Origin: Paenibacillus sp. Marseille-Q4541
Lineage (GTDB): Bacteria; Bacillota; Bacilli; Paenibacillales; Paenibacillaceae
Direction: 5' to 3'
NCBI RefSeq assembly: GCF_018310695.1
Contig: NZ_JAGXCY010000007.1
Location: 124,001 to 188,000, forward strand
Length of the DNA stretch: 64,000 nt
The notes under the pieces are model-generated. The model worked only from the letters and a program-made list of their open reading frames with translations. It did not search any database and had not been told where the DNA came from. The translations under genes were made by a program, and so were the position numbers. Numbering within the stretch: position 1 is the stretch's first letter; the number at the start of each line of letters is the position of its first letter. Positions 1 to 7,370 of the stretch are shown here, piece after piece.

Positions 1-2
1 AA

Positions 3-641
3 CGATTGTTGTCTCCGAGGAATCTACGGCTTGCTTCTTCTATCGCTATGTTTCTTCTGCTCATTGCACCGTTCTACTGGTCCATGACTCCAATACTATA
101 CGGAGATAACAGTAAGCTTCCAGTTGCCGGTCCCACGCTTAACAGTCCAGGTGGATTTAGCGGCTCCAGAGGTCAGCAGACAATGACGGAAGATATCGGT
201 CTGATGAAATATTTAGAAGAGCATTATGATGGGGAAACTTATATTGTGGCCGCACAAAGCCATGAAGAGGCAGCTCCTATTCAGCTGGCAACCGATCATG
301 CAGTGATGACGATGGGAGGATATTCGGGCAGTGATTCTATTCTGACGGTTGATGAGTTAGCTAGTCTAGCTGAGTCAGGAGAAATCACGTATTTCTATAT
401 TTCGTCTGGAGGTTCGGGTGGTAGGGGCCGAGGAGGTCAATCCTCGGAGCTTACGAACTGGATTATGGAACATACGGAAGAAGTGCCGCAATCAGAGTGG
501 AAAGATGAGACCGAATCTACCAGTAATGATTCTGCCTCCGGCAGTATGTCTGAACAAGGAAATTCAGCTAGCGTAGGAAGATCGCCAGCCGGTTTCAATA
601 ATAGTAATAAACTTTATGTTTACACGGGTGAGAGAAAATGA
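3..641 (+). CDS. C-terminal part of a YkcB-like membrane glycosyltransferase (partial)
   Basis: The reading frame is already open at the left edge, so only about the last 212 residues are present. They begin with the end of a membrane segment (LLLIAPFYW region) and continue into an outside domain with the YLEEHY...YIVAAQS and MTMGGYSGSD motifs. These are typical of the C-terminal domain of YkcB-type GT39/ArnT-like transferases, which move sugars from polyprenyl-phosphate carriers to envelope acceptors. A Gly/Ser-rich linker and a low-complexity acidic tail follow. The stop overlaps the next ATG by 4 bp, so it is co-translated with the GtrA gene. A YkcC-like GT2 lies 2.7 kb downstream, which fits a donor-making partner. 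The family call is by motif memory; the substrate is unknown. Confidence 0.75.
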   Translation, partial: RLLSPRNLRLASSIAMFLLLIAPFYWSMTPILYGDNSKLPVAGPTLNSPGGFSGSRGQQTMTEDIGLMKYLEEHYDGETYIVAAQSHEEAAPIQLATDHAVMTMGGYSGSDSILTVDELASLAESGEITYFYISSGGSGGRGRGGQSSELTNWIMEHTEEVPQSEWKDETESTSNDSASGSMSEQGNSASVGRSPAGFNNSNKLYVYTGERK

Positions 642-1066
642 AGCGGGCTGTAAATAAGGGTTCCTTTTTTCGATTCTCATTAGTAGGTATGTTGAATACA
701 GCAGTTGATCTTGGGGTGTTTTTCTTGCTCAGCCTCAGCTCACTGTCTGTTGTGCCTGCTCAGGTAGTGAGCTACGTCGTTGGTATGCTGAACAGCTACT
801 TATGGAATCGGAGATGGACTTTTGCATCCACGCAGCATCGGAGTTTTGGTGAACTCATCCGCTTTATTTCACTTAGTATCATTACCCTTATGATATCTGT
901 AGGTACGCTGCATGTTGCCTATTATTATTTTGGTATTCCCCTCTTTACCAGCAAGCTGCTGGCGACCCTTTGCAGTGTGCTGGTAAACTATGTAGGAAGT
1001 GCGCTTTGGGTGTTCGAACAATTACATGAGCAGGCGCCTCCACTCGGAAAAAGCAAGACCCCTTGA
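638..1066 (+). CDS. GtrA family membrane protein
   Basis: This 142-residue protein has four predicted membrane segments and the family signature FRFSLVGMLNTAVDLGVFF near the N terminus, with YLWNRRWTF after the second segment. GtrA proteins are thought to flip or present polyprenyl-phosphate-linked sugars across the membrane for a partner glycosyltransferase. It overlaps the upstream YkcB-like gene (ATGA), so the two are translationally coupled. A short hairpin with a T-run follows the stop. Length and topology are normal for the family. The sugar and the final acceptor (wall polymer or lipid) cannot be read from sequence. Confidence 0.88.
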   Translation: MKRAVNKGSFFRFSLVGMLNTAVDLGVFFLLSLSSLSVVPAQVVSYVVGMLNSYLWNRRWTFASTQHRSFGELIRFISLSIITLMISVGTLHVAYYYFGIPLFTSKLLATLCSVLVNYVGSALWVFEQLHEQAPPLGKSKTP

Positions 1067-1092
1067 GCTTCGTGCCAGGGGATTTCTTTTTT
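1058..1092 (+). terminator. Rho-independent terminator after GtrA gene
   Basis: CCCCTTG pairs with CAGGGG across a loop of about a dozen bases and is followed by TTTCTTTTTTT. It begins inside the last codons of the GtrA gene, so the downstream regulator pair may be transcribed separately. A TATAAT box at 1109-1114 could serve it. Confidence 0.6.
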
Positions 1093-1162
1093 TACAGAAG
1101 AGAAACAGTATAATAGGGAATAAAAATGGATCTATTTTGAATAACAGGAAGGGGATGAAATC

Positions 1163-1837
1163 GTGGCGAAAATTCTGGTGGTAGATGATGATTCTCATAT
1201 CCGGGAATTAATTGAATTGTTTCTGAAACGAGAAGGACTAGATATTTATCAGGCTAAGGACGGAGAAGATGCGCTGACTGTACTGGATACGATAAAGCCT
1301 GATCTTGCAATCGTGGATATTATGATGCCGGCTATGGACGGTTGGGAACTGTGCAGTCATCTGCGAGCTTGGAGTGATATTCCGATTCTCATGCTTACTG
1401 CCAAAGGGGAGACCGAAGACAAGGTGAAAGGTTTTGAACTTGGTACGGATGACTACATGGTCAAGCCTTTTGCTCCTCAAGAACTGGTCGTCAGGGTAAA
1501 GGCCCTTCTCAAAAGGTATCGTGTCTCCATGGATCAAACCGTGAGAGTAGGGCGCATTACACTCGATCGTCCTTCCTTTCAAGTGATATCGGAACGGGCT
1601 TCCCATACACTTCCGCTTAAGGAGTTCGAGTTGCTCTATAAGCTGGCCAGTTATTCAGGAATTACGTTTACGAGAGAGCAGCTCATTGAAGACATCTGGG
1701 GACTTGATTATGAAGGGGACGAGCGAACCGTAGACGTACATATCAAACGGCTGCGCGAGCGGTTCCCGGAAATGGAGACTGGTTTTCGAATTGTCACGAT
1801 ACGAGGGCTTGGATATCGTCTGGAGGAATTGGCATGA
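1163..1837 (+). CDS. OmpR/PhoB-family response regulator
   Basis: A 224-residue two-domain regulator. The receiver domain carries the acidic VDDD cluster, phospho-acceptor Asp52 in IVDIMMP, Thr in LTAK and Lys in VKPF. The C-terminal winged helix has the usual DERTVDVHIKRLRERF recognition region and the GLGYRLE end. The start is GTG at 1163 with AAGGGGATG about 8 nt upstream. The stop overlaps the kinase gene by 4 bp, so they form a cognate pair. The pair sits between membrane glycosylation genes, which suggests it responds to the envelope or to phosphate. A direct-repeat site before the downstream GT2 gene is a plausible target. The stimulus is unknown. Confidence 0.93.
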   Translation: MAKILVVDDDSHIRELIELFLKREGLDIYQAKDGEDALTVLDTIKPDLAIVDIMMPAMDGWELCSHLRAWSDIPILMLTAKGETEDKVKGFELGTDDYMVKPFAPQELVVRVKALLKRYRVSMDQTVRVGRITLDRPSFQVISERASHTLPLKEFELLYKLASYSGITFTREQLIEDIWGLDYEGDERTVDVHIKRLRERFPEMETGFRIVTIRGLGYRLEELA

Positions 1838-3207
1838 TCCGCAGTCTGTACGTCCGGGTTGTTATTATTTTTATTGCAGTAACGATCATAAGTCTAATGA
1901 TCTCCTCTTTATTTGCTTTTCGCTGGTTTGAGAAGGATGTAAACCGCGGGATGTCAAGCGACTTGATGGTAGACGGGAAGAAGATCCAGCAATTATATGA
2001 GTCATGGCAGCCGGAAGATTTGAGCGAGTTCCTTGCTCAGTCCTCCAGTATGATGCGCTCGCTTCATATTACGCTGATGGATGCAGATGGTCATTCGATG
2101 GACAGCGGAAATAATGAGAGAACACCACCGGTTAAGAAAGAGAGCTACGCGGAGCAAGTGGACACCATCTTGAGCGGGTCAGATGTTGTTATTGAAGAGT
2201 CCGGTCCTAATGGTTCTCCTGCACGTCCCATAGCTATCGGCATGCCTTTACGTACAGCAGATGGAGTGTATGCAATGTTCCTGCAGCCTAATCTGAAACC
2301 ACAGCGGGAAGATTTTAGGCGGAATAATGGCATTTTCAATATGACGTCCTTGTTAGTAGGCAGTTTTCTTATTCTTATGGCTTCGCGCTTTGTGGTAAGT
2401 CCGCTTAAGAAAATGACCAGTGCAACTAGACAGATCGCCCGAGGGGATTTTAAGGTTAATCTTCATACAAAACGCAGGGACGAAATTGGTGAACTAGCTG
2501 AAAGCATTCAGCATATGGCAGGAGAACTTGGACAGCTTGAACAGATGCGTAAAGACTTTGTATCGAATGTGTCGCATGAGATGCAAACACCGCTTACTTC
2601 CATTCATGGCTTTTCGCAGGCGCTCACCATCAGTGAGCTTAGTGATGAGGAGCGTATCCGATATGCCAGCATCATTGAAACGGAAAGTGAACGCTTGTCG
2701 CGCCTCATTCGTAATTTGCTCAAACTCTCATCTCTGGATTCGGATAAACATCCTTTTCAGCCAGAGACATACCGGCTAGATCGTCAATTGAAAGATGTGA
2801 TCTTGTCACTGGAACCTATATGGACAGGGAAATCGATTACGTTTCATCTTCATTTGCAGGAACAGGTCATTTATGCCGACCGGGATCAGCTGAGTCAAGT
2901 GTGGACGAATCTGATTCATAATGCACTGAAGTTTTCTCCTGACGGGGGCAGTATAGAAATTACGATGAACCGGGAACGGGGCTATACAGTTGTTGCCATC
3001 CAGGATCAAGGTGAAGGGATGGCAAAAGAAGATTTACAGCGGATTTTCGAACGTTTCTACAAGGCGGACGCTTCTCGTAATCGTTATGAAGGTAGCGGCC
3101 TTGGTTTGTCTATAGCCAAGAAAATTATGGACATTCATGAAGGGCGAATTCAGGTGGAATCAGAGCTTGGAGAAGGAACGATTTTTAGAGTATATCTCAA
3201 ACTGTAA
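1834..3207 (+). CDS. Membrane sensor histidine kinase
   Basis: A 457-residue kinase with a membrane segment at about 8-30, an outside sensor region at about 31-165, a second membrane segment at about 168-185, and a HAMP linker at about 186-240. The phospho-acceptor is His248 in SHEMQTPL; the usual HELRTPL motif has Met-Gln here. The ATPase domain follows, with the N box (NLIHNALKFS), DQGEGM, FERFYK and GLGLSI motifs. It overlaps the response regulator (ATGA) and is its likely partner. Both the short outside loop and the HAMP are typical of PhoR/WalK-like envelope sensors, but the signal cannot be named. Confidence 0.92.
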   Translation: MIRSLYVRVVIIFIAVTIISLMISSLFAFRWFEKDVNRGMSSDLMVDGKKIQQLYESWQPEDLSEFLAQSSSMMRSLHITLMDADGHSMDSGNNERTPPVKKESYAEQVDTILSGSDVVIEESGPNGSPARPIAIGMPLRTADGVYAMFLQPNLKPQREDFRRNNGIFNMTSLLVGSFLILMASRFVVSPLKKMTSATRQIARGDFKVNLHTKRRDEIGELAESIQHMAGELGQLEQMRKDFVSNVSHEMQTPLTSIHGFSQALTISELSDEERIRYASIIETESERLSRLIRNLLKLSSLDSDKHPFQPETYRLDRQLKDVILSLEPIWTGKSITFHLHLQEQVIYADRDQLSQVWTNLIHNALKFSPDGGSIEITMNRERGYTVVAIQDQGEGMAKEDLQRIFERFYKADASRNRYEGSGLGLSIAKKIMDIHEGRIQVESELGEGTIFRVYLKL

Positions 3208-3252
3208 TGCGGCAATTTCTTGAAGAATCCCTACGTTTATTAGCCTTTAGCA

Positions 3253-3284
3253 TTCATACTCAGTTCATAATGATTCGGTATAGT
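3253..3284 (+). promoter_or_regulatory. Candidate response-regulator box and -10 before GT2 gene
   Basis: TTCATA occurs at 3253-3258 and again at 3264-3269, an 11-bp direct repeat of the form bound by OmpR-family regulators. Each copy fits the Bacillus PhoP hexamer rule TT(A/C/T)A(C/T)A. A TATAGT -10 follows at 3279-3284, with the repeat covering the -35 zone. This matches an activator-dependent promoter driven by the adjacent two-component system. The repeat is read directly; the link to this regulator is inference. Confidence 0.5.
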
Positions 3285-3318
3285 GACACTATAGAGAATC
3301 GTAAGGGAGTGAGCGGAA

Positions 3319-4323
3319 ATGAAAGGGCAGATTATGTATTCTATCGTGGTCCCGGTGTATAACGAAGAAGAGGTTATTCAGGTTACGTACAGGCGGCTGA
3401 CTGAGGTCATGGAACGAACGGAGCAGTCGTATGAACTGATTTTTGTGAATGATGGCAGCCAAGATCGCACGATGGATATTTTAACACAGGCTGCCCTCAT
3501 CGACGCCTCTGTTCGGGTGATTGATTTTTCACGTAATTTCGGGCATCAGATCGCGATAACGGCGGGAATGGATGCGGCAAGGGGACAAGCTATTATTGTC
3601 ATTGATGCGGATCTGCAGGACCCTCCTGAACTCATCCTCGAAATGATTGAGCTATGGAATCAGGGTTATGATGTCGTGTATGCCAAACGTAGAGCGCGAG
3701 CAGGAGAAACTTTATTCAAGAGAATGACCGCTTCTTGCTACTATCGTGTTTTGAAAGGCCTGACTAAGATTGATATTCCGGAGGATACAGGTGATTTTCG
3801 GTTAATTGACCATAAGGTGAATGATGCCATGAAGACGTTGCAGGAGAAAAACCGCTTTGTCCGGGGGCTCGTTAGCTGGGTTGGATTCCGGCAAATCCAG
3901 CTGGAGTACGATCGTAAGGAACGTTTGGCAGGGCAGACCAAGTATCCTCTGCGCAAGATGATAAGACTGTCGGTAGATGGTGTCACTTCCTTCTCTGATA
4001 AGCCGCTCAAAATGGCATCTTACGCGGGCATTGTGATCTCTGGAATTAGCTTTGTGAGCTTAGTCGTTACCATTTGCCTAAAGCTGTTCACCGATAACAC
4101 GGTTGCAGGATGGGCTTCCATCGTGTCGATCATCCTCCTGATGAACGGAATTATTTTGTTATTGCTCGGAGTGATGGGGGAGTATATTGGCAGGATCTAT
4201 GATGAGTCTAGGGGCAGACCTCTGTATATCGTAAGGGAGAGGGTTGGGTTTAACTCACAGCCACTTAGTAAGGAAGAGAAGCTCCTTGATGATTCTCCGC
4301 AACAAAAAACAAACTTTGCCTGA
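3319..4323 (+). CDS. YkcC-like GT2 polyprenyl-phosphate sugar transferase
   Basis: A 334-residue GT-A enzyme. The N-terminal catalytic domain (about 1-230) has SIVVPVYNEEEV, the DxD-like VIDADLQDPPEL motif and DTGDFRLID. Two membrane segments at about 235-300 are followed by YIGRIYDESRGRPLY, the hallmark of DPM1/GtrB/YkcC-type enzymes. These transfer a sugar from a nucleotide donor to undecaprenyl phosphate on the inner face of the membrane. With the GtrA protein and the YkcB-like transferase it makes a complete three-part route (load, flip, transfer). AGGGAG lies about 9 nt before ATG. It has its own promoter region with a two-hexamer repeat upstream. Confidence 0.88.
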   Translation: MKGQIMYSIVVPVYNEEEVIQVTYRRLTEVMERTEQSYELIFVNDGSQDRTMDILTQAALIDASVRVIDFSRNFGHQIAITAGMDAARGQAIIVIDADLQDPPELILEMIELWNQGYDVVYAKRRARAGETLFKRMTASCYYRVLKGLTKIDIPEDTGDFRLIDHKVNDAMKTLQEKNRFVRGLVSWVGFRQIQLEYDRKERLAGQTKYPLRKMIRLSVDGVTSFSDKPLKMASYAGIVISGISFVSLVVTICLKLFTDNTVAGWASIVSIILLMNGIILLLLGVMGEYIGRIYDESRGRPLYIVRERVGFNSQPLSKEEKLLDDSPQQKTNFA

Positions 4324-4368
4324 TGAAGACAAAGATGAATGGAGCGTAGGAGAAGAAAAACAAATAAA

Positions 4369-4420
4369 AAACCCACTTGAGGTCATCTGCTAAGCAGAAC
4401 GCTCAAATGGGTTTTTATTA
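4369..4420. terminator. Bidirectional terminator between GT2 and the persulfide enzyme gene
   Basis: AAACCCACTTGAG (4369-4381) pairs with CTCAAATGGGTTT (4402-4414) with one mismatch that becomes a G-U pair on the minus-strand RNA. T-runs lie on both sides, so it can end both convergent transcripts. Confidence 0.85.
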
Positions 4421-4422
4421 TT

Positions 4423-6933
4423 TTAGATAAATAGATTAATTCCGGATTGATCTGCTTGACCAAGGTAATAACCAACCCCGCCAATTTTGACACCATCAAT
4501 GAGTTCTTCCCTTTGAATACCCATCACATCCATAGACATCTGGCAGGCTACGAGCTCGATCCCTTGCTCTTTCGCTGTCTCCATCAGATCTTCCACTGAA
4601 GAGATATTGTTCTTCTTCATCACGCCGCGGATCATTTTAGAACCAGCACCCATCATATTCATACGGGAGAGAGGAAGTTTACGGCTGCCTCGTGGCATCA
4701 TAAGTCCAAACATTTTGCCCATAAAATCTTTCCTTACACTTACTGGTTCAGACTTACGAAGCACATTCAGTCCCCAGAAGGTAAAGAACATGGTGACTTT
4801 CTTCCCGCTGGCAGCCGCTCCGTTAGCAATGATGAACGAAGCGATTGCCTTATCGAGGTCACCGCTGAATACGACCATGGTTGTTCCTTCTGGCGATGGA
4901 GCAGAAATTACGGAATTTTGGGATGCAGATCCGGCAGTAGTGGAAGCATCTACGTTGCTCAGTTCAGATCCCTTTTTCTTGAGTAATGCCTTGATCTGTC
5001 CATCCGGCAGACGCTCAACATTAAGAGTGTCGTGGTTGGACATGCGTGCAAATGATTTCACATCTTCATAAAAGCCAGGGTCAGTTGCCGTAATTTGCAG
5101 TACTTGGCCTGCTTCGAGGCCATCCATAGCTCGTTTCGCTTCAATGAGAGGACCGGGGCAAGATAGACCACAAGCGTCAAGTTTTACATCTGCAGTAATG
5201 ACCAATTTCTCATCTGAAGCAGGGACACTTTGGGTAACTGTCGCGTTCATGGGGTTTATAGCACTAAGTTCGTTCCCGTCTGCCTTTTTGTTCGGTTCAA
5301 ATTTGCTCATCTTGTATGTCTTATACCCTCCTGTCAAATTGCGAACGTGATAACCATGCTGCTGTAAGATACGGGCAGAGGTGTAGCCGCGCAGTCCTAC
5401 CTGACAGTACACCCAAATTTCTTTCTTCGGATCAAGCTCGGATAAACGTTCTCTTAATTCATCCACCGGGATATGCAAAGAACCAGGGATGTGGCCATTC
5501 TGATGCTCAATAGCTGATCTTACATCAACAAGCAGCGTTGTATTTGGATCCCGATGCTGGAGTTCTTCAGGTGTAAATACGTCCATTTGGCCTGTCACTA
5601 CATTCTCAGCTACGTAACCAAGCATATTCACCGGGTCTTTGGCAGAGGAGAAGGGTGGTGCATAAGCCAGATCAAGCTCAGTCAGGTCCGTAACGGTTCC
5701 GCCAAAATGGAGTACGGTCGCGATATCATCAATGCGCTTGTCTACCCCAATTCTGCCAACGGCTTGCGCCCCTAGAATCACTCCGTTTGGATCAAATAGT
5801 AATTTGATCGTTAGCGGAGTAGCCCCAGGATAGTATGCGGCATGCGCATTCGGGTGCACATACACAGTATGATAATCTCTGCCGAGCTCTTTCAGTTTTT
5901 TCTCGGTAAGACCGGTTTGCGCGCCAGTCAGATGGAACACTTTAATAATGGACGTTCCATGTCCGCCCTTATACTTTGTCTTAAGCCCAGCAATCCGATC
6001 TGCTGCAATTCGGCCTTGTTTGTTGGCTGGTCCAGCAAGAGGGATAGCAGTCACGGCTTCGCCTGCGTGAATCTCCACCGCATCACCGACAGCATAAATA
6101 TGGGGAATGTTCGTCTCTAAAGCTTGATTTACCTGAATATGGCCACGTGGTCCGAGGGCAATGCCGCTGTCTGTAAGGAAACCTGTATCCGGCTTTACGC
6201 CGACGGCGAGGATGACGAGATCGCTGGTCAGCACTCTGCCGCTACGAAGCGTAAGGCTCACTTTACCATCTGCATCCTGAAAGGACTGGGCTGTATCCTG
6301 AAATACAAGCTCAACACCTTGCTCTTCCATCTCCTGAGCGAGGATGTTCGACATCTCGCGGTCGAATGTACCGAGGAGTTGATCCGCTGCTTGTACGACA
6401 GTGACCTCGAGTCCGGCTTCCCTTAAGTTTTCGGCCATTTCTACACCGATATATCCACCGCCAATGACGACAGCTGTTTTCGTCTCGGGAGAGATAACCT
6501 GCTTCTTAATACGGTCTGTGTCTGGAATATTCCGTACCGTATAAATTTGTGGGTGGTCGATACCAGGAAGAGCAGGGCGAATTGGTGCAGCTCCAGGGGA
6601 TAAAATAAGGGCATCATAACTCTCTTCATAGGTGCCTTGTTCGGCACTGCGTACCGTAACGGTTTTTGTCTCAGGATTGACCGAAATAACCTCACTCTTG
6701 GTGCGAATATCAAGGTTGAATCGCTGTTTCATCGCTTCTGGTGTTTGTACAATCAGCTTGGAACGATCGGTAATCGTATCCCCGATATAGTAGGGGAGGC
6801 CGCAATTGGCGAATGAAATATATTCATCCCGTTCAAACATCATGATATGTGCTTCTTCATCGAGTCTCCGAAGACGTGCAGCTGCGGATGCACCGCCGGC
6901 CACGCCTCCCACAATGATGACTTTTTTACTCAT
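4423..6933 (-). CDS. CoA-disulfide reductase fused to rhodanese, TusA-like and DsrE-like domains
   Basis: An 836-residue four-domain protein. Residues 1-445 are an FAD/NAD(P)H disulfide reductase with the GGVAGGASAAAR FAD loop, the single redox Cys44 in FANCGLPYYIG and a second GGGYIG nucleotide site. Residues about 455-545 are a rhodanese domain with active Cys510 (YCQVGLRG). Residues about 583-653 are a TusA/SirA-like domain with Cys588 and Cys592 (CGLSCPGP). Residues about 684-836 are DsrE/DsrF/YchN-like with Cys797. All the sulfur-carrying cysteines are present. The set suggests a persulfide or CoA-persulfide reductase and sulfur relay in the cytoplasm. It sits directly downstream of an ArsR repressor gene (adjacent stop and start) and probably shares its promoter and operator. 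AGGAGG lies before the ATG. Confidence 0.9.
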   Translation of the reverse strand: MSKKVIIVGGVAGGASAAARLRRLDEEAHIMMFERDEYISFANCGLPYYIGDTITDRSKLIVQTPEAMKQRFNLDIRTKSEVISVNPETKTVTVRSAEQGTYEESYDALILSPGAAPIRPALPGIDHPQIYTVRNIPDTDRIKKQVISPETKTAVVIGGGYIGVEMAENLREAGLEVTVVQAADQLLGTFDREMSNILAQEMEEQGVELVFQDTAQSFQDADGKVSLTLRSGRVLTSDLVILAVGVKPDTGFLTDSGIALGPRGHIQVNQALETNIPHIYAVGDAVEIHAGEAVTAIPLAGPANKQGRIAADRIAGLKTKYKGGHGTSIIKVFHLTGAQTGLTEKKLKELGRDYHTVYVHPNAHAAYYPGATPLTIKLLFDPNGVILGAQAVGRIGVDKRIDDIATVLHFGGTVTDLTELDLAYAPPFSSAKDPVNMLGYVAENVVTGQMDVFTPEELQHRDPNTTLLVDVRSAIEHQNGHIPGSLHIPVDELRERLSELDPKKEIWVYCQVGLRGYTSARILQQHGYHVRNLTGGYKTYKMSKFEPNKKADGNELSAINPMNATVTQSVPASDEKLVITADVKLDACGLSCPGPLIEAKRAMDGLEAGQVLQITATDPGFYEDVKSFARMSNHDTLNVERLPDGQIKALLKKKGSELSNVDASTTAGSASQNSVISAPSPEGTTMVVFSGDLDKAIASFIIANGAAASGKKVTMFFTFWGLNVLRKSEPVSVRKDFMGKMFGLMMPRGSRKLPLSRMNMMGAGSKMIRGVMKKNNISSVEDLMETAKEQGIELVACQMSMDVMGIQREELIDGVKIGGVGYYLGQADQSGINLFI

Positions 6934-7221
6934 TTATAATTCCTCCTGAAAAAATATTTCGATAATCCCTTTTACTCTGGGGTCTTTAACGGTATAACGA
7001 ACCTCAAGTCCATGTCGCTCGGTTTCGACGATGCCCATGCTACGCAGCTTCTGCAGATGCTGAGAGATAGTGGATTGTGGCAAACCTAGGCATTCCTGCA
7101 TGTAGGATACATTACAGTTGCCTTTTGCAAGTAAACCTCTCACAATGCAGAGTCTCACTGGATGCGCCAACGCTTTCAGGCATTCTGACATTTCCGTATA
7201 TTGTTTAATATCGTTATCCAT
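6934..7221 (-). CDS. ArsR-family repressor of the persulfide enzyme operon
   Basis: A winged-helix repressor of about 95 residues with LAHPVRLCIVRGLL, the recognition helix LPQSTISQHLQKLR and a wing ending in EVRYTV. The longer reading (from 7245) starts inside the operator palindrome and has no ribosome site. The ATG at 7221 has AGAGGTG six bases upstream and is the better start. Cysteines lie in CIVRG, NCNVSYMQEC and SECLKAL. Members that control persulfide genes (SqrR/BigR type) sense sulfane sulfur through a cysteine pair, so a similar role is likely here, but the cysteine spacing was not compared to a solved protein. Stop and downstream ATG are adjacent. Confidence 0.88.
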   Translation of the reverse strand: MDNDIKQYTEMSECLKALAHPVRLCIVRGLLAKGNCNVSYMQECLGLPQSTISQHLQKLRSMGIVETERHGLEVRYTVKDPRVKGIIEIFFQEEL

Positions 7222-7244
7222 AACTTTCACCTCTATATGCATCA

Positions 7245-7278
7245 TATCACTATATCGTAATATTACGTTATAGTGATA
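7245..7278. promoter_or_regulatory. 34-bp palindromic operator upstream of the ArsR gene
   Basis: The two 17-bp halves (left half 7245-7261, right half 7262-7278) are inverted copies with a single mismatch, centred on TAAT|ATTA. It lies 24 bp before the chosen ArsR start. ArsR-family repressors bind such AT-rich palindromes of roughly this size, so this is very probably the autoregulatory operator for arsR and the persulfide enzyme. Confidence 0.8.
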
Positions 7279-7299
7279 TATAAGTCAAACAGCAGAAAT

Positions 7300-7343
7300 A
7301 AAAAAGAACCCAGGCGATCGCTATTAAGCGAAGGTCTGGGTTC
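7300..7343 (-). terminator. Terminator after the GH13 gene
   Basis: GAACCCAG (7306-7313) pairs with CTGGGTTC (7336-7343), with an inner CGCT/GCG step. On the minus strand it is followed by TTTTTTATTT. It ends the GH13 transcript and insulates the arsR promoter. Confidence 0.85.
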
Positions 7344-7370
7344 ATTTATCTACTTATTCAGGATGATGTA

